Shown: positions 35,720-44,108, numbered from the stretch's first letter. The stretch: DNA of 59,865 nucleotides from Ferruginibacter sp. (GCA_014379625.1 JACMLJ010000001.1:1-59865); one strand, 5' to 3'. A program made the numbers and translations. The notes: a model not told the origin generated them from the letters alone.

Positions 35720-36520
35720 ATGTACAAGGCGGTTTTTATAGACATGGATGGTACTTTACTGCAAAAGGATCATACCGTAAGTAGTTTGAACAGGGATGTG
35801 ATCAAAAAATTACTGGCAAAAGGGATCATGGTAGTACCCATTTCCGCCCGTCCGCTGCATGGTATATTGCCCATCACCCAACACGTAGTACCTGAAACTA
35901 TGCCCGTAGTCAGCCTGAATGGCAGTTATATTTTTCATAACAAAGAAATTATCTACCAGGCTGAAATCGCTTTACCCGAGGTAATTACCATACAAAGAGA
36001 ATTAAGCCCTCACGACTTGTCGGTTATGTATTATAGCCAGATGGAATGGTCTGCATCTGTTAACAGTAAGCTAATTAATAAGGAACAGGCGATTACGGCG
36101 GTTAAAATTAAAATTCAGTCATTTATAGAAACGATGGATGACTGGGAAGCGAATAAAAGCGGCCCCAATAAAATATTAATCGCCGGGGATAAAGGGCTGA
36201 TCTGCGATATTGAACAAAAGCTGCTGGAGTTGTACGGGGCTAAACTGAACATTTATAAATCTCAGCCACGCTACCTGGAAATAATGAACCTGCAGGCATC
36301 TAAAACAAAGGCCATCCAGTTCTTATTGAAAAAATATGGTATCCAACAAAACGAAATCATTGCCATAGGGGATAATTACAATGACAAGGGAATGATAGAA
36401 TTTGCAGGAAAAGGGGTAGCGATGGGTAATGCACCGGATGAAATAAAAATGGTGGCGGATTATGTTACCGATACTAATAATAATGATGGGGTCGCCAAAG
36501 CGTTGAATCATTTTTTTTGA
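35720..36520 (+). CDS. Cof-type HAD-IIB phosphatase
   Basis: 266 residues. HAD motif I is DMDGTLL (8-14), motif II lies in VVPISARP, motif III is the lysine in the KTKAIQFLLKKYG region, and motif IV is GDNYNDKGMIEFAG. The inserted C2B cap spans about residues 85-190. Members hydrolyse phosphosugars, phosphorylated cofactors or flavin intermediates in the cytoplasm; the substrate cannot be named. The start MYKAVFIDMDG is the family norm. Monocistronic, with its own promoter element and a tandem-repeat spacer after the stop. The gluconokinase gene is convergent. Confidence 0.92.
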   Translation: MYKAVFIDMDGTLLQKDHTVSSLNRDVIKKLLAKGIMVVPISARPLHGILPITQHVVPETMPVVSLNGSYIFHNKEIIYQAEIALPEVITIQRELSPHDLSVMYYSQMEWSASVNSKLINKEQAITAVKIKIQSFIETMDDWEANKSGPNKILIAGDKGLICDIEQKLLELYGAKLNIYKSQPRYLEIMNLQASKTKAIQFLLKKYGIQQNEIIAIGDNYNDKGMIEFAGKGVAMGNAPDEIKMVADYVTDTNNNDGVAKALNHFF

Positions 36521-36530
36521 AAGATAGCGA

Positions 36531-36593
36531 TGCTGGATACTGGATGCTGGATATTGGATACTTGATACTGGATACTGGATATTCTGGAACTGG
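36531..36593. repeat. Short tandem repeat of about 10 bp (TGGATACTGG-like)
   Basis: Six or so imperfect copies of CTGGATA(C/T) lie directly after the HAD phosphatase stop. Copy-number variation between strains would be expected. Confidence 0.6.
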
Positions 36594-36663
36594 AGACCAG
36601 GTCGCAGCGAATGCAAGTTTCGGTATTGTTGATTCTGTATCCGGTATCTGACAACATCCCCAC

Positions 36664-37158
36664 TCAACTATTCATTGCTGAAATTATATTATCAATGATT
36701 GTTTTGGGAGTCAGCCTTATATTAACGCAAATGGCACCTGTTGGAACTTCAAGCGCATCAAACTGCGATCGGAGCAATTCAGCCGGCATATAGTGCCCTG
36801 TCCTGTTTTTTAGCCTATTCATGATAGTGTCATAGTCACCCTGAAGATAAACCCACCTGCAGTTTTGTTCAAATGATTTGCTGAGCCGGTCCCGGTACAT
36901 TTGCTTCAGCGCGGAACATACCAATATGATATTATTGGTGGTTAATTGTTGCATTACAAAATAGTGAATACTTTCCAGCCAGGGCCACCTGTCTTCATCT
37001 GTAAGTGGTATGCCCGCCTTCATCTTAGCTATATTTTCTTTTGAGTGAAAATTATCTGCATCATAAAACGGGTAACCTGTTTCGGCAGATAATTGTTGCC
37101 CGATAGTTGTCTTGCCACTACCGGATACGCCCATTATAAAGATGACTTTATGTTGCAT
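36664..37158 (-). CDS. gntK: Gluconokinase
   Basis: 164 residues, typical of the small GntK-type kinase. Walker A GVSGSGKTT (10-18) is followed by FYDADNFHSKENIAKMKAGIPLTDEDRWPWL, the hallmark segment of gluconokinase. VCSALKQMYRDRL and the lid RTGHYMPAELLRSQFDALE follow. It phosphorylates gluconate to 6-phosphogluconate with ATP, feeding the pentose phosphate pathway. The PQQ sugar dehydrogenases in this window could supply gluconate if they oxidise glucose, but the link is only circumstantial. The TauE/SafE permease gene is 75 bp upstream on the same strand and may share its transcript. Convergent with the HAD phosphatase. Confidence 0.92.
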   Translation of the reverse strand: MQHKVIFIMGVSGSGKTTIGQQLSAETGYPFYDADNFHSKENIAKMKAGIPLTDEDRWPWLESIHYFVMQQLTTNNIILVCSALKQMYRDRLSKSFEQNCRWVYLQGDYDTIMNRLKNRTGHYMPAELLRSQFDALEVPTGAICVNIRLTPKTIIDNIISAMNS

Positions 37159-37233
37159 ATTGATTGATGATATTCTTCGTTGATAACACGTCAGCAGATC
37201 CGTAAATGACCAGCCCCCGTTTCGCCGGCCTGC

Positions 37234-37986
37234 TCATCGCTTTACAAAAATAACAATCGCGCCCAGCAGGGTTAATACAATCACCACTTTCCGGTAGCTG
37301 TCATCCTTTATTTTTGCCACTATTTTAAGACCGGCCCAAAAGCCGGCAAGCAGCGCCGGCAACAATAGCAGGTCTGTTTGTAGGGTAACAGCATTTATGT
37401 TCTTCCAGTAAAAAACCTGGAAAGGAAGTTTGAAAAGATTGATCACTAAAAACACCCATGCCGCGGTACCAATAAAATCATTCTTTGGCATACGCAAGGC
37501 CAAAAAATAAATATTTGAAAATGCACCGGCCAGGTTGCCCAGCATGGTGGTAAAACCGGCAGTGAGGCCCATGCCGGCAACAAATAATTTATTAGAGGGC
37601 ATCGAAGTTGTTTTGCGGATTTCCAGTGCGATCATTAACACTACCGTCAAAATAATGATGAGTGCCATCAGCTTCCTGAAAACTGCTTCATTCAAATCCC
37701 TGCCTGTAAATACACCCACCAGGATACCAGCCATCATCCACGGAATTAGTTTCCAGAACTGGGGCCATTGTGCATGGCGATGGTAATAAATGACCGCCAT
37801 GATATCTGCAACGCACAGTAAAGGCAATACGATACCCGTGGAAAGTTTTCCTCCAAAAACCAGGGCCATAATGGTAACATTCATCATGTCGATGCCTTTT
37901 AAGCCGGCCTTTGAAAGCCCGATTATAAAGGCTCCCAGTATCACCAGGCCCCAGTCAACGAAAGAATAAGCGTATATAAAATCCAT
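37234..37986 (-). CDS. TauE/SafE family sulfite/anion exporter-like permease
   Basis: 250 residues with about eight membrane helices in two similar halves. The first half has GAFIIGLSKAGLKGIDM and the second GLTAGFTTMLGNLAGAF, the family's paired glycine-rich signature helices. The start MDFIYAYSFVDW is reasonable. Members move organosulfonates or sulfite, or are of unknown substrate. Here the gene lies between a gluconokinase gene (75 bp downstream) and a small membrane-protein gene (95 bp upstream), all on the minus strand, so they may form one operon. No sulfur-metabolism gene is nearby, so the substrate is open. Confidence 0.85.
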   Translation of the reverse strand: MDFIYAYSFVDWGLVILGAFIIGLSKAGLKGIDMMNVTIMALVFGGKLSTGIVLPLLCVADIMAVIYYHRHAQWPQFWKLIPWMMAGILVGVFTGRDLNEAVFRKLMALIIILTVVLMIALEIRKTTSMPSNKLFVAGMGLTAGFTTMLGNLAGAFSNIYFLALRMPKNDFIGTAAWVFLVINLFKLPFQVFYWKNINAVTLQTDLLLLPALLAGFWAGLKIVAKIKDDSYRKVVIVLTLLGAIVIFVKR

Positions 37987-38081
37987 ATTTATTTGCAGGG
38001 GTGCCTACTTATCATTCGTGCTTTTGTAACATCAGCAAGGTTAAGACTGAACACTACCCATCTTAAGCGTTGTTGGTATAC

Positions 38082-38183
38082 CTAATTACCTTTCTTTTGT
38101 TTTCTCTTCCAAAAAACAACGATCCCCACAAGTAAAATAACACTTACGGACAATCCAATGACATAGTATGGTATATCTGGCAT
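38082..38183 (-). CDS. 33-residue single-helix membrane protein
   Basis: ATG at 38183 to TAG at 38082-38084. The N-terminus (MPDIPYYVIG) leads into one 16-residue hydrophobic helix (IGLSVSVILLVGIVVF) and a very basic tail (WKRKQKKGN), the shape of a bona fide small membrane protein with its C-terminus in the cytoplasm. It lies 95 bp upstream of the TauE/SafE gene on the same strand. Its size means automated calling would miss it. No homologue or role was recognised; a CcoQ-like or transporter-associated small subunit is conceivable. Confidence 0.55.
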   Translation of the reverse strand: MPDIPYYVIGLSVSVILLVGIVVFWKRKQKKGN

Positions 38184-38302
38184 GATGATAATTTAGTTGG
38201 TTATTAAAGTGGCTAACAGGTTGGTAAAATTAGATTAAATTTTTATTAAAGATCGTTCTATAAAAACGATTACCGGAATGGGTGCGGCTGAAATTGTGAC
38301 AA

Positions 38303-38365
38303 GGATTGCCAACCTTTTAAAAGTTCATGTCCAATTTATAAATCCTTTATGAAAGTTGGCAACCC
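38303..38365. promoter_or_regulatory. Imperfect inverted repeat in a divergent promoter region
   Basis: GGATTGCCAACCTTT (38303-38317) and GAAAGTTGGCAACCC (38351-38365) match as inverted arms at 12 of 15 positions, core TTGCCAAC. They sit between the minus-strand small membrane protein and the DUF6526 gene, about 100 bp before the latter. This could be an operator pair or a hairpin. Confidence 0.4.
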
Positions 38366-38464
38366 TTTAATCCGCTGCCATAATTTAAATGCACCCATCG
38401 GAATTAATACATCAAAAAATCATACTTTCATGTTACAGGCACCCGTTTATTAAATATAATCCGT

Positions 38465-38899
38465 ATGAAGCAGCAATATAAAAATCACAGTAAATATTAT
38501 TATCCGCATCATTTTATTTTTTACCCTGTTGTAACAACGCTTATTATATGCAGTGCAGTGCAGGCACTTAAATATCCCGACCGGTCATTGGAGTGGATGG
38601 CCATTACTGCCATTTTTATTTTATTAGCCTGGCTATCCTTTATGATGCGGCAGCACTACTCGCTTACCGCTCAAAACAGGATAGTAAGGATGGAAATGCG
38701 GTTACGGTATTACCAGCTTACCCAAAAAAGCCTGGGGCCTATTGAAACCAGTCTCTCTTTTCCGCAACTGGCTGCATTGCGTTTTGCACCGGATGATGAA
38801 CTGCTGGCACTTATACAGGAAACGCTCGATAATAATCTTTCCCCGGATGTCATCAAAAGATCGATAAAAAACTGGTTGCCCGATACCATGAGGGTTTAA
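38465..38899 (+). CDS. DUF6526 family membrane protein
   Basis: 144 residues. N-terminal QYKNHSKYYYPHHFIFYP, then two membrane helices (about 20-39 and 46-62), a basic RQHYSLTAQNRIVRMEMRLRYYQLT segment, and a C-terminal helical part (LAALRFAPDDELLALIQETL, then DVIKRSIKNWLPDTMRV). This order matches the Bacteroidota DUF6526 family from memory. The role is unknown; its charged helical C-terminus faces the cytoplasm. Monocistronic, followed 11 bp later by a strong 15-bp hairpin. Confidence 0.7.
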   Translation: MKQQYKNHSKYYYPHHFIFYPVVTTLIICSAVQALKYPDRSLEWMAITAIFILLAWLSFMMRQHYSLTAQNRIVRMEMRLRYYQLTQKSLGPIETSLSFPQLAALRFAPDDELLALIQETLDNNLSPDVIKRSIKNWLPDTMRV

Positions 38900-38910
38900 C
38901 AAATCCCGGG

Positions 38911-38953
38911 GATGAACATACGGTCTGATGCCCCCTCTGACCGTATGTTCATC
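38911..38953. repeat. Perfect 15-bp inverted repeat after the DUF6526 gene
   Basis: GATGAACATACGGTC (38911-38925) is the exact reverse complement of 38939-38953, with a 13-base loop. No T run follows. It probably forms an mRNA 3' hairpin or a factor-dependent terminator. The remainder of 38900-39212 shows no gene. Confidence 0.75.
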
Positions 38954-39091
38954 ACCCTTGCGAATGGCGGTGTTATAATAAATAAAGTTGTACCAAAATA
39001 GTGAACTATTTTAAGAAATTAAAAGCGCATCCCGACCTCCTGTTTGCTCAATACAAGTATTAAGTTCTGCACCCCCGAAATCAATTTTCAA

Positions 39092-39128
39092 CAACTCATT
39101 CTTTTTATTCTGCAACTCACTCCTTTTT
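39092..39128. promoter_or_regulatory. Direct repeat with 21-bp period, candidate LytTR site
   Basis: CAACTCATTCTTTTT (39092-39106) recurs as CAACTCACTCCTTTT from 39113, 13 of 15 matching, with a period of 21 bp. LytTR regulators bind pairs of direct repeats about two helical turns apart, and a LytTR regulator is encoded 1.8 kb downstream. It lies about 85 bp before the secreted-protein ATG. Confidence 0.4.
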
Positions 39129-39212
39129 GGTTGCCGTCGGTTTACAAAGCGGGTATCATTGTGTAATTAATTTTTATTTAAAAGATTTCCACACAATTTA
39201 AAAACAACCATC

Positions 39213-39791
39213 ATGAAAATTTTACAAATGCTCCCATCCCTTGTTTTAGGTATGTTTTTTTTGCAGGTACATGCCCAAACCGAAATGCCTAATGGATTTG
39301 TTAAAGCAAAGCTTGTTTTGCCGGATAGCACGGTAGTAACAGGTTATGTAAAAGACCATATTAAAAAAGATGCTTCCCTCATATTCCTGAGTGAAACAGG
39401 GGCTGTAAAAAAAACCTATTCAGGGGATGAAATTATTTCAGCCGAAATAGGCGCTGCGCAGTTTATCTGCATCAGGGGCGATTTTTTTAAGATTGTCTGC
39501 ACAGGCGAATTATGCTTCCTCCAAAAGTGTAGCGATGCTTCCCGCAAACCCACCTATAATGGAACCGAAGCTTTATTCATAAGCGGCACACCGGGTAAAC
39601 CGGGCGATTATTTTATTTATGCCAACCGGGTAAAAGCATTAAAACTCGTTTCAAATAAAACTTTTGCCAGCGTTACTGCATCCAGCTTTGCAGGATGTAC
39701 GGCGGCAATAGAAAAAGCAGGCGCCGTGCAAGGTGATATCGCGCGGTTAGGAGAGGCGGTTATCATTTATAATAACCTGGCCGGAAAATAA
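39213..39791 (+). CDS. Secreted hypothetical protein
   Basis: 192 residues with a signal peptide (MKILQMLPSLVLGMFFLQVHAQ). The mature part is predicted mostly beta: GFVKAKLVLPDSTVVTGYVKD, then SGDEIISAEI and FICIRGDFFKIVC. A short helical tail follows (GCTAAIEKAGAVQGDIARLGEA). The strand-turn pattern with DGxx/DSTVVTGYVKD resembles other Bacteroidota periplasmic proteins of unknown role. Three cysteines in the middle (ICTGELCFLQKC region) may form a disulfide. It lies between a 21-bp-period direct repeat and the LytS/LytTR pair and may be a regulated target of that pair. Confidence 0.6.
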   Translation: MKILQMLPSLVLGMFFLQVHAQTEMPNGFVKAKLVLPDSTVVTGYVKDHIKKDASLIFLSETGAVKKTYSGDEIISAEIGAAQFICIRGDFFKIVCTGELCFLQKCSDASRKPTYNGTEALFISGTPGKPGDYFIYANRVKALKLVSNKTFASVTASSFAGCTAAIEKAGAVQGDIARLGEAVIIYNNLAGK

Positions 39792-39915
39792 TTTTCATTG
39801 CCCCATCTATCGTTTTTAATGCCGATATGGTATTGCCATTAATGGGTTTGTGATTACTGCACCTGTTATAAAACACGAATTACATGAATCAGTTTGATTT
39901 TAATAACTTTACCCC

Positions 39916-40962
39916 ATGTGGCGAACAAATTGTAAAATAGGCTTTGATGACAGGGTTGTAATGTTATTCGTGCTGCCGGTTTTGAGTTTCATAATACCCA
40001 TTGTTTTTTTTGGTTGCCGCATTAACAGGTACCCTTTTTTTAGCTGGGATAAATATGTGGGTACCTTATTTATTACCAGCCTGCTGTGGATCGGCAACCG
40101 TTACATTTTGATCTGGTGCAGGACAAAGTACCCTTTATTTAAAGATACCCGGAGGCGTTTATTCGTTCAATCGCTGCTGATGTTTGTATTTACCGTCGGG
40201 GGCAATAACCTGCTGGGCTACGTAACGGATGATATATTTTTTAAGAATGGGGTAGGGGGCCATTTCCGTACAGATGTGCTGATCAACTCCAATGCAGCCG
40301 CAATATTTTGCAGCATAATGATCATCGCTATTTATGAAAGTATTTATTCAATGAATGCGTTGCGACAATCCGTGGAAGAAAAGGAAATGCTGAAAAGGGA
40401 AAGCCTGTATGCACAACTGAATGCGTTGAAAACCCAGGTAAATCCGCACTTCCTGTTTAATAATTTAAATACACTTTGCTCTATCATCCCCGAAAATCCA
40501 AAGCAGGCGGTTGACTTTGTACAGCAAATGTCAAAAGTGTACCGGCATATCCTGGATGTAAAAGATGAACAAAGCATTACCCTTAGGGAAGAACTGGATG
40601 TATTAAAAGCTTATGGGTTTTTATTAAAGACCAGGTTCGGCAATAACCTCAACATCAACATCAGGGTACCTGATGAAAAACTGCAAAAGAAAATTGCCCC
40701 GCTTTCTTTGCAATTGTTAATGGAAAATGCGATTAAGCATAATATTGTTTCAGCAGACAAACCGCTTACAATTGATGTATATGCGCTGAACGGAAATATA
40801 GTGGTAAGTAATAACCTGCAGGTAAAAAACCAGGTGGACGAATCAACGGGAACCGGACTGGACAATATCCGCAACCGGTACAAATTATTAAGTGACCAAC
40901 CGATAGCCGTTACAGAAAGCGGCGCCGATTTTACTGTTTCAATTCCATTAATCGAAAATTAA
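39916..40962 (+). CDS. LytS-family sensor histidine kinase
   Basis: 348 residues. Four or so N-terminal membrane helices cover about 10-145, followed by a short coiled coil. The His_kinase domain has QVNPHFLFNNLNTL with the phospho-acceptor at His178. The ATPase part has LQLLMENAIKHN and GTGLDNIRNRY. There is no separate periplasmic sensor, so the membrane domain itself probably senses. The stop at 40960-40962 is separated by a single base from the ATG of the LytTR regulator, so the two genes are co-translated. Start ATG at 39916. Confidence 0.93.
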   Translation: MWRTNCKIGFDDRVVMLFVLPVLSFIIPIVFFGCRINRYPFFSWDKYVGTLFITSLLWIGNRYILIWCRTKYPLFKDTRRRLFVQSLLMFVFTVGGNNLLGYVTDDIFFKNGVGGHFRTDVLINSNAAAIFCSIMIIAIYESIYSMNALRQSVEEKEMLKRESLYAQLNALKTQVNPHFLFNNLNTLCSIIPENPKQAVDFVQQMSKVYRHILDVKDEQSITLREELDVLKAYGFLLKTRFGNNLNINIRVPDEKLQKKIAPLSLQLLMENAIKHNIVSADKPLTIDVYALNGNIVVSNNLQVKNQVDESTGTGLDNIRNRYKLLSDQPIAVTESGADFTVSIPLIEN

Positions 40963-40963
40963 C

Positions 40964-41722
40964 ATGCGGGTAATCATTATTGAAGATGAAACACCGGCAG
41001 CCAACCGGCTGAATAAATTACTGCTCGCTACGAATAGCGAAATTGAAGTGGTATGCAGGCTGGATAGCGTCGAATCGGCCGTAAAATATTTTCAACCGGC
41101 CCCGGCTATCGACCTTGTTTTTATGGATATCCAGCTTGCGGATGGATTATGCTTTGATATTTTTAACCAGGTAAAAATAAAGCCTCCGGTAATTTTTACC
41201 ACCGCATTTGACCAGTACACGTTAAAGGCTTTCAAGGTAAACAGCATCGATTATTTATTGAAACCTATTGATGAAAATGAACTGCGGAATGCGGTGGAAA
41301 AATACCGCCTGCTTTTCGATAAAAAAGCACCGGATTTTTCGGAAAAGATTTTGAAACTGGTGGAAGAGATGAACACTGCAAAATACAAAGAACGGTTGCT
41401 GATAAAAAGGGGGCAGCAGCTCAGTTATTTAAAAACAGCGTCCACCGCATTTTGCTATGCAGACGGCAAACTTTGTTATGCCGTTGATTTTGACAACAAT
41501 AAATATTTACTGGACTGCAATCTCTCCCAATTGGAAGTGCAATTGCATCCCACTCAATTTTACCGCATCAACCGGAATTTACTGGTAAATATTGAAGTGG
41601 TAAAAAAAGTACATACCTGGCTGGGCGGAAGGTTAAAGCTTGAACTTAGTTTGCAAACTAATGCAGAAACGATTGTAAGCAGGGAGAGGGTGAATGGTTT
41701 TAAAGAATGGCTGGGACAATAG
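40964..41722 (+). CDS. LytTR-family response regulator
   Basis: 252 residues. The receiver domain has IIIEDET (acidic pocket), the phospho-acceptor Asp55 (VFMDIQL) and Lys in DYLLKPID. The C-terminal LytTR DNA-binding domain runs from about 145 to the end, with the typical FYRINRNLLVNIEVVKKVHTWLGG segment and the RERVNGFKEWLGQ terminus. It should bind paired direct repeats after phosphorylation by the LytS-type kinase just upstream. The 21-bp-period repeat at 39092-39128 is a candidate site. Confidence 0.94.
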   Translation: MRVIIIEDETPAANRLNKLLLATNSEIEVVCRLDSVESAVKYFQPAPAIDLVFMDIQLADGLCFDIFNQVKIKPPVIFTTAFDQYTLKAFKVNSIDYLLKPIDENELRNAVEKYRLLFDKKAPDFSEKILKLVEEMNTAKYKERLLIKRGQQLSYLKTASTAFCYADGKLCYAVDFDNNKYLLDCNLSQLEVQLHPTQFYRINRNLLVNIEVVKKVHTWLGGRLKLELSLQTNAETIVSRERVNGFKEWLGQ

Positions 41723-41901
41723 GGGTGGGCATGAACTTGTTACGCTGGCTCAGTATGAAGTCCACGCTGTTTCTTTTAGCAAAAAGTTTTCATACATAAT
41801 TTGAATTATATGTTGTGAAAACGGCCGGATCGAATAAGCGTACAAAAAGTATAATGTTAACCAGGGTAAACGATAAAATATAGTAGGGGTGGGAGTTAAA
41901 C

Positions 41902-41930
41902 TAAAAAAGCTAACATTAACGTTAGCTTTA
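41902..41930 (-). terminator. Rho-independent terminator of tRNA-Gln
   Basis: AAAGCTAAC (41906-41914) pairs perfectly with GTTAGCTTT (41921-41929). On the minus strand the hairpin is followed by a T run (the A's at 41903-41908), directly after the tRNA. Confidence 0.8.
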
Positions 41931-41933
41931 GAG

Positions 41934-42004
41934 TTACCCGACCAGGATTCGAACCTAGACAAGCAGAATCAGAATCTGCTGTACTACCGTTATACTATCG
42001 GGCA
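41934..42004 (-). tRNA. tRNA-Gln (anticodon CUG)
   Basis: Minus-strand 71-nt cloverleaf. The acceptor arm is TGCCCGA/TCGGGTA (one G-T pair), the D arm is around GTATAACGGTAGTAC, and the anticodon stem GCAGA/TCTGC closes loop TTCTGAT. The T arm has GGTTCGAATCC. The anticodon CTG reads CAG glutamine codons. CCA is not encoded, so RNase Z processing and CCA addition are expected. A -7 promoter box lies just upstream and a terminator follows. Confidence 0.95.
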
Positions 42005-42018
42005 ATTTTATTGAACGT

Positions 42019-42026
42019 CAAATTTA
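42019..42026 (-). promoter_or_regulatory. -7 element of the tRNA-Gln promoter (TAAATTTG)
   Basis: On the minus strand TAAATTTG matches TAnnTTTG exactly and ends 15 bp before the mature tRNA 5' end, as expected for a tRNA gene with a very short leader. Confidence 0.6.
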
Positions 42027-42166
42027 AAACAATATTTTTAGTAATCCGCGTATACCAGTCATTTGCCTTAAATAAATTCCCTATAGCACTTACCCATCCA
42101 TAATAACTGCTTCGCTTATGTTCGCACAATTACCTTTAAAACAACATACTGGCTCAACTGCCTGCA

Positions 42167-43765
42167 TTAATTCACCGTTATCAGCAAAGGTTTGTACAGG
42201 TTCTTTTTAAGCTTAGCCCTGCCGATAAACTGGTTGCCATTGATCCTGTCAAAATCCGCGGGAAAGATCATGATCTCCTCTTCCCTTGTATCAAAAAGAA
42301 GTTCTTTGCTTAATATACCACTGTTGCTGAGCTTTGAAACCACTACCTGTCCGCCAAATCCATCCATGTGATATTTGGGAACATCTTCTTCCGTAAGTTC
42401 CATATTCTTTAAATTATCGAGGTATAAAAAATAATAACCCGAAGCGTCACTGATTAACTTAAAACTCATCGTACCCCTGCCGCTGCTGCCGCGTTGTTTT
42501 TTAGGAATTTTTCGCAACCATTCAAATTTACCGGATGCATTTATTTTTGCCCCCAGCATATCTTCATAATAATAAGTGTAAGTATAAGTTGTATAACCAC
42601 TGGAACTGGTGTAAGCATGTGACACCACATAGTATTCTTCGCAGGCGATAAAAACACTGCCATCACCTTCAATCAAAACATTCCTGACTTTTAAATTCGG
42701 GGATTCATAATCATCCTTTTTTTCCATCTTTCTTTTACTCCTGGCTGATTCAAATTTCTCCAGCTCAGCTAATGGGAATTCGTAATAGCCATTCTTGTAT
42801 TTTGCAATTTTGCCGTTCTGGTCCAGTATGGCTAAAAATATCCCATCCGTGCCGCTGCCTTTTGATTTTTTGCTGTAGGTACAGGCAATGATCATTTCGT
42901 GCAGTGAATTTTCAATAAGGGTGGTTTCCCTGATAAAATAATCATCAATGGTAACCGTGGCGGTGATTATTTTTTTATTGTCTTTTGTAAATTTTAAAAC
43001 TTCGTAGTGATAGGCTGGGGCCCCGGTACTTTTATCTCTTTCTCTCCTCGAATCGGAATCGTACACTTTAGCCAGCAAATAGGCGTTGCCTTTTGAATCT
43101 ACCGAAAAATCCGAATTATCCATTACGGCTTCTGTATAGGGCATGGTAAATTCGTTGCCCCATAACTTATTCAAATGCTCATCAAAAACATATAAGCCAA
43201 TTTTATCGTAGTTTTTTTTGTCATTCCTTTCTTCGGGTGTTAACCGGTAACTTACCAATAATTTCTTTTGCTCGGCATCGTAATTATACTCGTATTTGTT
43301 GGTTGTTTTATACCTGTAAAAACCGCTCATGGTGGCGCTGCCGGCTATTTTAGTGGCTTCAATTATTTTATGGTTGGCATCGGTTATTTTACCGGAGGGC
43401 ACATCTATTTTATCATAATACAGGTATTCAGTTCCTGCGTCTTTATCCCAGTCACTGTGCAGCCAGAAATAGCTGGTATTAAAATCAACTACTTTTTCGC
43501 TATTGAAATTTTTAGTCGCTTCCGGTAATTCAATAACTTTTTCGGAGGTCTGGTTCAAAGTTTTCGGGTCGAACCTGATGATATTTAATTCTTCTTTTTT
43601 TAGGGAGAGATTTACAATACCGTCTTTTTCATTACCCATATAAGCAAGGTCTTCAGTTTTCCGTGGCAAACTATATTCAGACCCCATTTTAAAGGTAAAT
43701 TTTTTACTTTGCCCGAATGATACAATGGATGATAAGCAAATAAAGATCAGTATGAGGTTTTTCAT
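42167..43765 (-). CDS. Secreted hypothetical protein (possible beta-propeller)
   Basis: 532 residues from the ATG at 43765 (MKNLILIFICLSSIVSFGQ), which gives a standard signal peptide; a further in-frame start lies 30 bp upstream. The mature protein alternates short strands with repeated phrases about reading values (for instance YLLAKVYDSDSRRE, FIACEEYYVVSH, YFLYLDNLKN), suggesting a propeller-like fold. A Tyr/Thr/Ser-rich patch (SSSGYTTYTYTYYY) sits near residue 410. No catalytic motif or T9SS tail was seen, and no named family is recognised. Downstream on the same strand is only the tRNA-Gln gene; upstream is a 63-residue protein 150 bp away. Confidence 0.6.
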   Translation of the reverse strand: MKNLILIFICLSSIVSFGQSKKFTFKMGSEYSLPRKTEDLAYMGNEKDGIVNLSLKKEELNIIRFDPKTLNQTSEKVIELPEATKNFNSEKVVDFNTSYFWLHSDWDKDAGTEYLYYDKIDVPSGKITDANHKIIEATKIAGSATMSGFYRYKTTNKYEYNYDAEQKKLLVSYRLTPEERNDKKNYDKIGLYVFDEHLNKLWGNEFTMPYTEAVMDNSDFSVDSKGNAYLLAKVYDSDSRRERDKSTGAPAYHYEVLKFTKDNKKIITATVTIDDYFIRETTLIENSLHEMIIACTYSKKSKGSGTDGIFLAILDQNGKIAKYKNGYYEFPLAELEKFESARSKRKMEKKDDYESPNLKVRNVLIEGDGSVFIACEEYYVVSHAYTSSSGYTTYTYTYYYEDMLGAKINASGKFEWLRKIPKKQRGSSGRGTMSFKLISDASGYYFLYLDNLKNMELTEEDVPKYHMDGFGGQVVVSKLSNSGILSKELLFDTREEEIMIFPADFDRINGNQFIGRAKLKKNLYKPLLITVN

Positions 43766-43916
43766 AACAGTGACGGATTGAAGCTGGATAAACAACTTTA
43801 GGGTTAAAAAATAATGCGCTAAATTATTGATTCGGCATTTACCATCCTAATCAAATTTCAATTCTCAATATTCAATAATCAATGCTCAACTGTGCCAATT
43901 ATAAACCGCGACCATT

Positions 43917-44108
43917 TCATTGCGCTTTATTAGCGATGATATCCAATAATTCTTTTATGCTCAGTTTCGTGTGCACCGTCATAGAAGAACCGCCACTATT
44001 GATATGGATTTTGGCTGTGCTGTTTTGAATGGTGAGGTTGGTAATATGCCGGGTAAATATTACATGCGTTGCGCCTGCGGCATCCTGGATATTGATAAAC
44101 TCATTCAT
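43917..44108 (-). CDS. Small hypothetical protein
   Basis: 63 residues (MNEFINIQDAAGATHVIF at the start). The balanced composition and strand-rich pattern, ending in the amphipathic helix SIKELLDIIANKAQ, look like a genuine small folded protein. No signal peptide. It may share a transcript with the secreted protein 150 bp downstream. No family was recognised. Confidence 0.5.
   Translation of the reverse strand: MNEFINIQDAAGATHVIFTRHITNLTIQNSTAKIHINSGGSSMTVHTKLSIKELLDIIANKAQ

Noticed and set aside
35451..35784. Two overlapping frames before the HAD phosphatase
   Set aside because: One runs into the phosphatase gene in another frame and the other is its antisense; the real gene and its -7 box explain the region.
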